From: Rhodoferax sp.
Lineage (GTDB): Bacteria; Pseudomonadota; Gammaproteobacteria; Burkholderiales; Burkholderiaceae_C
Direction of reading: 5' to 3'
Assembly: GCA_028711355.1 (NCBI GenBank)
Contig: JAQTSL010000014.1
Location: 1-24,301, forward strand
DNA length: 24,301 bases
In this document: positions 6,988-13,842 of the stretch, piece after piece
Layout of the letters: each line of letters starts with the position of its first letter
Position numbering within the stretch: the stretch's first letter is position 1
Program-made: the position numbers and the translations under genes
Notes under the pieces: generated by a model
The model's database searches: none
Seen by the model: the letters and a program-made list of their open reading frames with translations, nothing else
What the model was told of the DNA's origin: nothing

Positions 6988-7910
6988 GCGGCAAGCCTCA
7001 CGTGGGCGGGTCCAATAAACTGCTCGATCAACCCGGCCAGCAACTGCGGCTGGTCGTGGTGCAGCATGTGGCTACAGTCGGGCAGGCGTTGCACGGCCAC
7101 GTCGGGCACTGCCTTGAGCCGTTCATGGAATTCGTCGAGCGTGTATTTGCCGCGCCACCACTGCGCCATGCTGTCGTCGCTGGCCTCCACCATCAGCATT
7201 GGTGCGCTGATCTGCGCAAACACCGCCAGCATTTCATCGACCCGGTAGAGCTGCGGGTTGATGATCTTGTGCGCCGCCTCACCCAAAATCGTCCATTGCC
7301 CGGGCGCTGTTTCGGCCGACCAGTGCGCCGCCAGCCAGCGCGCCTTGTCGGGTGACAGGCGCGGGTTGGTCTTGATCAGGCGGCGCGCCACCGCGTCCAG
7401 TGAGTCGTAGTGTTTGAGTGCCAGCTCACCACGGCGAACTTGCTGCAATTCATCCAGCCACTGGCCATAACGCGCCGGCGCTTGCTCGGGGCGGGTGCCG
7501 GGCAGACCAAAGCCTTCCAGGTTGACCAGTCGGCGCACCCGGTCAGGGCGTGCCGCGGCGTACAACATGGCCACGTTGCCGCCCATGCTGTGGCCGACCA
7601 GATGCACCGGGGTGTCGCTGGCGTAGTGGTCCAGTAGCGCGTCCAGGTCGGCCAGATAGTCGGCAAACCAGAAGGTGTCGGTGCCACCAGACAGCGTCAG
7701 GCCAAAGCCGCGCCAGTCGGGTGCAATGATGAAATGGTCTTGTGCCAAAGCATCGACCATGAACTGGTAACTGGCGGCCACGTCCATCCAGCCGTGCAAC
7801 AGCACCAGCGGCGTTTGGCCGCTCTGGCGCTGGCCCCACTCGCGCAGGTGGTAGTTCAGGCCACGGACAGGGACAAATACGCTTCGCGAAACACGTTTAA
7901 TTGGATACAT
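6984..7910 (-). CDS. Alpha/beta hydrolase
   Basis: 308 aa, soluble, alpha/beta-hydrolase fold. The oxyanion motif is LVLLHGWMDVAASYQF, followed by the strand FIIAPDWRGFGLT. The nucleophile elbow is GHSMGGN with Ser108. Asp245 or Asp246 (VEASDDSM) and His281 (CSHMLHHDQP) fill the triad. A cap domain lies at about 135-225. The ATG at 7910 (MYPIKRVSRS) has no clear ribosome site; an internal start is possible but would cut into the conserved RGLNYHLREWG strand. It is divergent from the acyl-CoA synthetase with only 36 bp between start codons. The substrate is unknown; esterase or epoxide-hydrolase-like activities are possible. Confidence 0.9.
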   Translation of the reverse strand: MYPIKRVSRSVFVPVRGLNYHLREWGQRQSGQTPLVLLHGWMDVAASYQFMVDALAQDHFIIAPDWRGFGLTLSGGTDTFWFADYLADLDALLDHYASDTPVHLVGHSMGGNVAMLYAAARPDRVRRLVNLEGFGLPGTRPEQAPARYGQWLDELQQVRRGELALKHYDSLDAVARRLIKTNPRLSPDKARWLAAHWSAETAPGQWTILGEAAHKIINPQLYRVDEMLAVFAQISAPMLMVEASDDSMAQWWRGKYTLDEFHERLKAVPDVAVQRLPDCSHMLHHDQPQLLAGLIEQFIGPAHVRLAA

Positions 7911-7946
7911 TTAACCCAGATTGTCCGATCTTTCGAAAGCCTTGCC

Positions 7947-10019
7947 ATGTCTCTCAGTCAACCCAGCGACAGCGCGCCCGTCCCGGTGCAGTCAGCCACC
8001 GCCCCAGCCACCTCGGTGTCGGCCCCGATTGATCGGCCGGGCTGGGACTTGCCGCCCACCTACCAGGCGCTGCTCAGTGGTTTTCAGTGGCAGGTGCCAG
8101 CCACCTTCAACATTGCGCAGGCCTGTTGCGGGCGCTGGGCAGGGTTGCCAGATGCTTCTGAAAGAGTAGCTATTCGCGCTTATTTCACGGGCGCTGAGAG
8201 TCATTTTTATACCTATGCGCAGTTGCAATCGCAGGCCAACCGTCTGTCCAACGTGCTGGCCGGTCTGGGTGTGGCGCGCGGTGACCGGGTAGCCATCGTG
8301 CTGCCGCAGCGTTTTGAAACAGCGGTGGCCTACATGGCGGTGCTGCAAATGGGCGCGGTGGCGATGCCGCTGTCGCAACTGTTTGGCCCCGAGGCGCTGG
8401 CTTTCCGGCTGCAAGACAGCCAAGCCGTGGTGGCCATTGGCGACGAGCAAACGCTTGCCGCCTTGGCGTCGGTGCGCGCCCAAGCGCCTAGCGTGCGCCA
8501 TATGATCGGGATCGGTGCGGCAAACGCCTTGCAGGGGCTGGCTGACCAGCACTACCCAAGCGTGCTGGCGCAAGCCAGTGACCAGTTTGCGCTGATCGCC
8601 ACCGGCAGCGACGACCCGGCGATCCTGATCTACACCAGCGGCACCACCGGCAACCCCAAGGGTGCGCTGATTCCGCAGCGCGCGCTGATCGGCAACCTGA
8701 CCGGTTTTTTGTGCAGTCAGAACTTCTTTGACTTGATGCCAAAAGAGTCTGTAGCGCAGATGGATCAAGCGCAGGCTGCTCTGGTTTTGCAGAACGCCCA
8801 GGCATCTGGCACGGAGCCATTGGCGACCTCCAATGCGGTGTTCTGGAGCCCGGCCGACTGGGCCTGGACCGGCGGCCTGATGGACGCGCTGCTGCCCACG
8901 CTTTACTTTGGCCGGCCGATTGTTGCTTTCAGCGGCCGCTTTGCCCCGCAAACGGCGTTGGAGCTGATGCGCGACTGCGGCGTCACGCACACGTTTTTGT
9001 TCCCTACTGCGCTCAAGGCGATGATGAAAGCCACTTCGGGCGGCGCCGGGCAAACGGTGCAGCAACAATTTGGTTTGAAGCTACAGGCCATCATGAGCGC
9101 CGGTGAGGCGGTTGGCGACGCGGTGTTCGCCTATTGCCAGACCCAACTGGGTGTCACGGTCAACGAGATGTTTGGCCAGACCGAAATCAACTACATTGTC
9201 GGCAATTGTGCCCCCACGCCTGTCGCTTCGCGTACTGCGCTGGACGTGTCGCGGCCAGCGGCCGGGACTGTTCTCCCTGCCCCGATGTGCGCAGGCACAT
9301 CGGGAGCCCAAGGGCTCAGCCCCTCAGGGGCCCACCCCGCCTTGGGGCGGCCCGGCGGCGGGTTGACTGCGCCCGGCTGGCCGCCCAAGCCGGGCAGCAT
9401 GGGGCTGGGCTATCCGGGGCACCGCCTGGCGGTGATCGACGAGGCCGGCCACGAATGCGCGCCGGATGAAGTGGGCGAGGTTGCGCTGCATCGGTTCGAT
9501 GTGCACGGCCAGCCCGACCCGATCTTCTTTTTGGGCTACTGGCGCAACCAGGCTGCAACGCAGGCCAAGTTTAGCGGCGACTGGTGCCGCACCGGTGACC
9601 TGGCGCGGCGTGACGCGCAGGGTTACCTGTGGTACCAGGGGCGCAGCGACGACGTGTTCAAGGTGGCGGGCTACCGCATCGGCCCGGGTGAAATCGAAAA
9701 CTGCCTGGTCAAGCACCCGGCGGTGGCCAACGCGGCGGTGGTGCCCAAGCCCGACCCAGAGCGTGGCGCGGTGGTCAAGGCGTATGTCGTGCTTGCTCCT
9801 GATTTTGTAACTGCTCGTCCATTTGATGCAAGCGCCAGAGCCATTTTTGATGCTGAACTGATCAGCCAACTGCAAAGCCATGTCAAAGGCCAGTTGGCGC
9901 CCTACGAATACCCCAAAGAGATCGAATTTGTCACCGCGCTGCCGATGACCACCACCGGCAAGGTGCAGCGCCGGGTGCTGCGCTTGCAAGAGCAGGCGCG
10001 CGCAGGCCGCCGACCCTAG
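7947..10019 (+). CDS. Acyl-CoA synthetase (AMP-forming), medium-chain/ACSM-like, with inserted segments
   Basis: 690 aa member of the ANL adenylating superfamily, activating a carboxylic acid through an acyl-AMP to acyl-CoA. Motifs: phosphate loop YTSGTTGNPKG (229-239), SPADWAWTGGLMDALLPTLY, adenine-binding FGQTE (409-413), CRTGDL (TGD 549-551), hinge and C-domain GRSDDVFKVAGYRIGPGEIE, catalytic Lys672 in TTGKVQRR. Relatives I know are about 540-560 aa. The surplus falls at about residues 264-293 and 424-480, plus a smaller one at 619-635; repeat sequence overlies each, and also residues 74-88 without obvious length gain. The frame stays open through all. All core motifs survive, so activity is plausible but unproven. 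The ATG at 7947 (MSLSQPSDSA) is preferred over an in-frame start at 7734 inside the divergent hydrolase gene. Substrate unknown. Confidence 0.92.
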   Translation: MSLSQPSDSAPVPVQSATAPATSVSAPIDRPGWDLPPTYQALLSGFQWQVPATFNIAQACCGRWAGLPDASERVAIRAYFTGAESHFYTYAQLQSQANRLSNVLAGLGVARGDRVAIVLPQRFETAVAYMAVLQMGAVAMPLSQLFGPEALAFRLQDSQAVVAIGDEQTLAALASVRAQAPSVRHMIGIGAANALQGLADQHYPSVLAQASDQFALIATGSDDPAILIYTSGTTGNPKGALIPQRALIGNLTGFLCSQNFFDLMPKESVAQMDQAQAALVLQNAQASGTEPLATSNAVFWSPADWAWTGGLMDALLPTLYFGRPIVAFSGRFAPQTALELMRDCGVTHTFLFPTALKAMMKATSGGAGQTVQQQFGLKLQAIMSAGEAVGDAVFAYCQTQLGVTVNEMFGQTEINYIVGNCAPTPVASRTALDVSRPAAGTVLPAPMCAGTSGAQGLSPSGAHPALGRPGGGLTAPGWPPKPGSMGLGYPGHRLAVIDEAGHECAPDEVGEVALHRFDVHGQPDPIFFLGYWRNQAATQAKFSGDWCRTGDLARRDAQGYLWYQGRSDDVFKVAGYRIGPGEIENCLVKHPAVANAAVVPKPDPERGAVVKAYVVLAPDFVTARPFDASARAIFDAELISQLQSHVKGQLAPYEYPKEIEFVTALPMTTTGKVQRRVLRLQEQARAGRRP
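8167..8209 (+). repeat. 40-bp palindromic repeat, copy C, inside the acyl-CoA synthetase
   Basis: TAGCTATTCGCGCTTATTTC followed by ACGGGCGCTGAGAGTCATTTTTAT. It matches copies B and E in orientation and spacing. It encodes residues 74-88 (VAIRAYFTGAESHFY), replacing a surface segment before the YAQLQSQANRLSN helix, apparently without changing length. Confidence 0.6.
8736..8790 (-). repeat. 40-bp palindromic repeat, copy D, inside the acyl-CoA synthetase
   Basis: On the minus strand: AGCAGCCTGCGCTTGATCCA, then TCTGCGCTACAGACTCTTTTGG. It is the family in reverse orientation. It encodes MPKESVAQMDQAQAALVLQ within an extra segment of roughly 28 residues lying between GFLCSQNFF and AVFWSPADWAW, two blocks that are nearly adjacent in relatives. 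Confidence 0.6.
9275..9352 (+). repeat. GC-rich hairpin cluster inside the acyl-CoA synthetase
   Basis: Three successive hairpins: a perfect 10-bp stem CCCGATGTGC (9281-9290) with GCACATCGGG (9295-9304); GCCCC (9319-9323) with GGGGC (9327-9331); CCGCC (9337-9341) with GGCGG (9346-9350). It encodes a Gly/Pro/Ala-rich segment in frame. Different in sequence from the TAGCTGCT family; it looks like an intergenic hairpin repeat placed in a gene. Confidence 0.65.
9803..9849 (+). repeat. 40-bp palindromic repeat, copy E, inside the acyl-CoA synthetase
   Basis: TTTTGTAACTGCTCGTCCAT followed by TTGATGCAAGCGCCAGAGCCATTTTTG. Same family, plus orientation, more diverged in the left arm. It encodes about residues 619-635 (DFVTARPFDASARAIF) in the C-terminal domain, between VVLAP and LISQLQSHVKG. 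Confidence 0.6.
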
Positions 10020-10054
10020 AATGAAATTTTAGTTCGTCTTGCTAGGTTGCCTTG

Positions 10055-10906
10055 ATGGAGCTGCTAAATCCTGAACTGTCGCTGCGACTGGCCGCTGCCG
10101 TCGAGCAAATGCCCGCCTTCCCGAAAAGCGTGCAGAGCATTCTTGCGCTCACGCGTGACGTGGCGTGTGCGCCCCGAGATCTGGTGCAGGTGATCAACCG
10201 CGACCCGGTGGTGACGGTCAAGGTGCTGCGGGTGGTGAACTCGGCTTACTACGGTCTTGACAAGCAGATCACGTCGGTTGACCATGCAGTGATGTTCCTG
10301 GGCTTCAACGCGATCAAGTGCCTGGCACTTGGCATCGCTACCATGGGCATCTTGCCCAGCAGCTCGTTGGCGGGTTTTGACGGACAACGCTATTTGTTGC
10401 ACTCGTTCACCAGCGCTGCGCTGGCACGTCAACTGGCGCAGCGCTGGGTTGCGGTCGAGGCCCACGATTGCTTTGTTGCAGGCCTCTTGCACGACTTCGG
10501 CAAAGTGGTGGTGGCGCAGTTCATGCCGACCGAGTTTCGGCGTGCCATCGAAATGAGCCTGTGGCAAGAACTGCCGCTGCACCAAACCCTGGCGCAAGTG
10601 ATTGGGGTCGATCACGCGGCCGTGGGTGCCATGCTGGCCGAAAAATGGCGCTTTGCGCCAGAACTGGTGCAGACCATCCGCTTCCAGCACCAGCCAGAAC
10701 AATGCGACACCGACATGATGGCCTGCGTGGTGGCGGCCAACCAGATCAGCAAACAACTGGGTTTTGATTTTGGCGGCAGCAATGTGCCTGAGCAGTTGTG
10801 TGCCAGCGTAGCGGCCCGACTCGGTGGTCCGCTGGACGTGGTCAAGGCCAGCCTGGGAAGTCTGGACACTTTGCTGCAAGAAGCCCGGTTTTTTTCCAAC
10901 AAATGA
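10055..10906 (+). CDS. HDOD-domain signalling protein
   Basis: 283 aa made almost entirely of an HDOD domain, an HD-related fold usually without shown enzymatic activity that acts in bacterial signalling. Visible features: the N-terminal block LAAAVEQMPAFPKSVQSIL, DLVQVINRDPVVTVKVLRVV with NSAYYGL, the SVDHAVMFLGFNAIKCLALG helix, and HD-like residues GLLHDFGK (His146, Asp147). No receiver, PilZ or GGDEF domain is attached. It converges on the c-di-GMP cluster, with 24 bp between stops. The location suggests a related role, but that is inference. The ATG at 10055 is chosen over the adjacent TTG at 10052. Confidence 0.93.
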   Translation: MELLNPELSLRLAAAVEQMPAFPKSVQSILALTRDVACAPRDLVQVINRDPVVTVKVLRVVNSAYYGLDKQITSVDHAVMFLGFNAIKCLALGIATMGILPSSSLAGFDGQRYLLHSFTSAALARQLAQRWVAVEAHDCFVAGLLHDFGKVVVAQFMPTEFRRAIEMSLWQELPLHQTLAQVIGVDHAAVGAMLAEKWRFAPELVQTIRFQHQPEQCDTDMMACVVAANQISKQLGFDFGGSNVPEQLCASVAARLGGPLDVVKASLGSLDTLLQEARFFSNK

Positions 10907-10930
10907 TTGGGCAAGGGCAGGCGGCCGGAC

Positions 10931-12271
10931 CTACACCGGTTTTTCTGCCGGTGGGATCGAGTCCTGACGCACATTGACCACCATGTCGGTGCCGCCCATG
11001 CGCAGAAAGCTGGCGATTTTGCCGATCAGTCGGGCGTCGAGTTGGTGGCCTGCCGACAGCATCAGCATGCCGCTGGGGGTGATCAGGTCGCGCGACAACA
11101 CCATGCCTGGCTGCAGCTCGTTGATCGCCAGCGCCACCTCTTTGATGGTTTCCGTGTGTAATGTCTCTGCCTTGGGTTCCTCAAACAGTGCCAGAAAAGC
11201 AGTTACCACCGTCGGGTCATAGCGTTTGCCGCTGCTGTGCAGCACAATGACTTTGGCTTCTTCAGGCTTGAGTTTGGCTTGCGTCAATGCGCCGATCTGC
11301 ATGTTGTCATAGTCGCTGGTCAGGCTCAGGATGCGCGCGCCGATGGCAATCGCATCACCGGCCAGGTTCGCCGGGAAACCGGACCCGTCAAAACGCTCGA
11401 ATTGGGTCGTGATGATTTCCGATGCCTCACGTAAATCGGGCAGCGGCAGCAGCAGCAGCTCGGCTTGCATCGGGTGCTTGCGGTAAACCGCCATCTGCTC
11501 GGGCGTCATCATGGCCACTGGCGTGTTGAGCAGCTCATCAGAAAACCCGATCTTGCCAATTTCATGCAGCAGACCGGCGACAAAAATTTGTTGCACCAGT
11601 TTGCCGTCGAGCTCAAGCCTGAGCGCCAAGCGCCGTGCCAAATCTGCCACCCGACGGGAGTGGCCAGACAGGTTGCCGCCGCGCATTTCAAGCAGCGTAG
11701 AAAACACCTTGATGGTGGTGACAAAGTTGGCCTTGAGCTGCTCATTGGCCAAGCGCAGTTCGCTGGTGCGTGCTTCTACCTTGGTTTCCAGGCTGGCATT
11801 CAGCTCTTTGAGTGCCAGATTTTGTTGCGCCGTCAACACCTCCAGGCGCTGTTTTTCCTGTTCCAGGGTCTTGCGTTCCAGCCCCTGACGCACGATCAGC
11901 ACGATGTCGTTGTCATCCCATGGTTTGGTGATGTAGCGGTAGATTTCGCCGCGGTTGATGGCCTCAATGATGGCGCTGATATCAGAGTGGCCGGTCAGCA
12001 GCAGACGCAGGGTGTCAGGCCAGCGCTGGCGCACCAGGGTCAGAAGCTGGGCGCCGTCCATTTCCGGCATGCGCATATCGGAAATGACCAGATCAACCGC
12101 TTGTGTTTCCAATAGCGCCAGAGCGGCTGACCCACCATCGGCCGTTACCGTCTGCCAGCCCTTGCCACGAAACAGGCGTTTGAGAGCCGACAAAATATTT
12201 GGCTCGTCATCGACACACAACACGGTCGGGAGTTGGGCTGGCGGTGGTGCTGGCTGGTTTTGTTCGATCAT
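10931..12271 (-). CDS. Response regulator: receiver plus degenerate HD-GYP domain
   Basis: 446 aa. The receiver (about 15-130) has acidic pocket Asp21-Asp22, phospho-acceptor Asp65 (VISDMRMPEMDG), LLTGHSD and Lys116 (TKPWDD). A coiled-coil linker covers about 132-182. The HD-GYP-like domain (about 183-350) keeps His204 (GHSRRVA), His236 and His266, but HD is HE (236-237), canonical HHExxDGxGYP is QFERFDGSGFP (290-300), and so both His of that motif are gone. c-di-GMP hydrolysis is therefore unlikely; a phosphorylation-dependent regulatory role is more probable, as described for HnoD of Shewanella. A C-terminal domain of about 80 residues follows. Last gene of the cluster, 10 nt after the kinase; no good ribosome site precedes the ATG. 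Confidence 0.92.
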   Translation of the reverse strand: MIEQNQPAPPPAQLPTVLCVDDEPNILSALKRLFRGKGWQTVTADGGSAALALLETQAVDLVISDMRMPEMDGAQLLTLVRQRWPDTLRLLLTGHSDISAIIEAINRGEIYRYITKPWDDNDIVLIVRQGLERKTLEQEKQRLEVLTAQQNLALKELNASLETKVEARTSELRLANEQLKANFVTTIKVFSTLLEMRGGNLSGHSRRVADLARRLALRLELDGKLVQQIFVAGLLHEIGKIGFSDELLNTPVAMMTPEQMAVYRKHPMQAELLLLPLPDLREASEIITTQFERFDGSGFPANLAGDAIAIGARILSLTSDYDNMQIGALTQAKLKPEEAKVIVLHSSGKRYDPTVVTAFLALFEEPKAETLHTETIKEVALAINELQPGMVLSRDLITPSGMLMLSAGHQLDARLIGKIASFLRMGGTDMVVNVRQDSIPPAEKPV

Positions 12272-12281
12272 GGTAGGAGGC

Positions 12282-13697
12282 TTATGTTGGGCTGGGGGCG
12301 GCAGCCGCTGCTGGTTGCTTGACGGGCAGCGTCACCCGGAACGTGCTGCCTTGGCCGAGTTCGGTCGTGACCTCGATTTTGCCGTGGTGCTTCTGGATGA
12401 AGCCGTACGCCAGTGACAGCCCCAGGCCGGTGCCTTTGCCGATTGGTTTGGTGGTGTAAAACGGGTCAAAAATGCGCGGTAACACCTCCGGCGGGATGCC
12501 GCTGCCGGTGTCGGCCACTTCCAGCCATACCTGCTCGCCTGCCAGACCGGTGCGCACGGTGATCTTGCCGCGCTCGGGCCCCATGGCTTGGGCGGCGTTG
12601 ACCACCAGGTTCATGACCACCTGGTTGATCTGCGAGGGCATGCATTGCACCTCGGGTAAATCGGCGTACTGCTTGACCAGGTCGGCCTTGTATTTGATCT
12701 CGTTGTTGATCACATTCAGGGTTGAGTCAATGCCCTGGTTCAGGCTGACCAACTGCCAGTCGGGGTTGCTGTCCACATGCGAGAAGTCTTTCAGGTCTTG
12801 CACAATTTTGCGCACCCGCACAATGCCTTCTTTGCTCTCGCGCATCAGCACCGGAATGTCTTCTTTCAGAAAGTCCAGCTCGATCGCTTCACGCTTGGCC
12901 TTGAGCGCCGGCCCGGCGGGTGTGGCTTGCAGCGTAGCCTCGGCCTGTTGGTAAGCATCGAGCATTTCAAACAGTTGCGTCAGGTAGCCTTCCAGCGTGC
13001 CAAAGTTGGAAAAAATATAGCCAATCGGGTTGTTGATTTCATGCGCAATGCCGGCCGCCAGTTGACCAATGGAGGCCAGTTTTTCGGACTGGATCAGGTG
13101 CTCCTTGACCTCCGACAGCTTGCTGTTGAGGGCCTGCAACTGGTTGTTTCGGCTCTGTAGTTCACGCTCGGCGGTTTCGCGGCGCCTGACATCGTCGCGC
13201 AGGGTTTGGTTCACTGTACCCAGCTCCGAAGTGCGCTGCTCGACGATCTGTTCCACCTCCAACTGGGCCTTCATCAGGGCGTCTTCGGCCACTTTGCGCT
13301 CGGTGATGTCCTGCAAGGTTTCAATCGCGCCGACCAGCTCGCCCTGTGCGTTACGCAACGGCGCGGCGGTAAAAAACAGCCAGCGCCCACCCTGGCCCAG
13401 CTTGGGAAAGAAGTGCTCGGTTTCGTACGCATGGGGCACTTTAAGCGAGCAGCGAAAGGTGCTCTGATAGAGATCATTGACGGTTTTTTCCATCAAGTCA
13501 TCGACAATCAAGTCAGCCATCATCGGGCGGTCATCGCCGTGGAACACCCAGCCGATGCCCTTGCGCCCAATCACCCGTTGGGCGGCGATACCCAGCGTCA
13601 GCGCGCAAGCCTGGTTGAAGTGTGTCACCATATGCCGGGTATCGACCACAAACGACGCGACCGGGCTGGCGTCAAAAAAAAGTGCCGAATTCGTCAT
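12282..13697 (-). CDS. PAS-domain sensor histidine kinase (kinase 1)
   Basis: 471 aa, soluble. One PAS domain lies at about 1-135, ending LVGAIETLQDITERK. A coiled coil covers about 136-205. The dimerisation/phospho-acceptor helix is SEKLASIGQLAAGIAHEINN with His219. The ATPase domain shows the N box NQVVMNLVVNAAQAM, G1 DTGSGIPP, FDPFYTTKPIGKGTGLGLSL and the terminal strand GSTFRVTLPVK. There is no receiver of its own, so it should phosphorylate a separate one; the nearest are the gene just downstream and the C terminus of the EAL protein. It is a close paralogue of kinase 2. A palindromic repeat ends 2 nt before its ATG and leaves no ribosome site, so initiation may be weak. Confidence 0.94.
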   Translation of the reverse strand: MTNSALFFDASPVASFVVDTRHMVTHFNQACALTLGIAAQRVIGRKGIGWVFHGDDRPMMADLIVDDLMEKTVNDLYQSTFRCSLKVPHAYETEHFFPKLGQGGRWLFFTAAPLRNAQGELVGAIETLQDITERKVAEDALMKAQLEVEQIVEQRTSELGTVNQTLRDDVRRRETAERELQSRNNQLQALNSKLSEVKEHLIQSEKLASIGQLAAGIAHEINNPIGYIFSNFGTLEGYLTQLFEMLDAYQQAEATLQATPAGPALKAKREAIELDFLKEDIPVLMRESKEGIVRVRKIVQDLKDFSHVDSNPDWQLVSLNQGIDSTLNVINNEIKYKADLVKQYADLPEVQCMPSQINQVVMNLVVNAAQAMGPERGKITVRTGLAGEQVWLEVADTGSGIPPEVLPRIFDPFYTTKPIGKGTGLGLSLAYGFIQKHHGKIEVTTELGQGSTFRVTLPVKQPAAAAAPSPT

Positions 13698-13699
13698 AG

Positions 13700-13810
13700 T
13701 TAACGTGAAACAACACGGGCGTCATGCCGGGCCACGACCCGGCATCCATGAATTTGGACGCACTGGAACAGCGGGTCGTGGCCCGCAATGACAACTGTCT
13801 TTCATGCTTT
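13700..13810 (-). repeat. Nested palindromic repeat, copy 2, between the two kinases
   Basis: The reverse-oriented second copy of the 1002-1109 element. On the plus strand it starts TTAACGTGAAA (13700-13710). The first hairpin is ATGCCGGG (13724-13731) with CCCGGCAT (13738-13745); the second is GCGGG (13771-13775) with CCCGC (13782-13786). The outer end is TTCATGCTTT (13801-13810). Alignment to copy 1 covers both ends and both arms, with the middle (13751-13770) diverged. It fills most of the only long gap in the signalling cluster. Confidence 0.85.
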
Positions 13811-13842
13811 GGGGGGGCTTTGTTGCCATCAATGTTCGGTCG

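Noticed and set aside
7992..9068. 358-codon minus-strand frame inside the acyl-CoA synthetase
   Set aside because: No family motifs, and it is antisense to conserved adenylation motifs.
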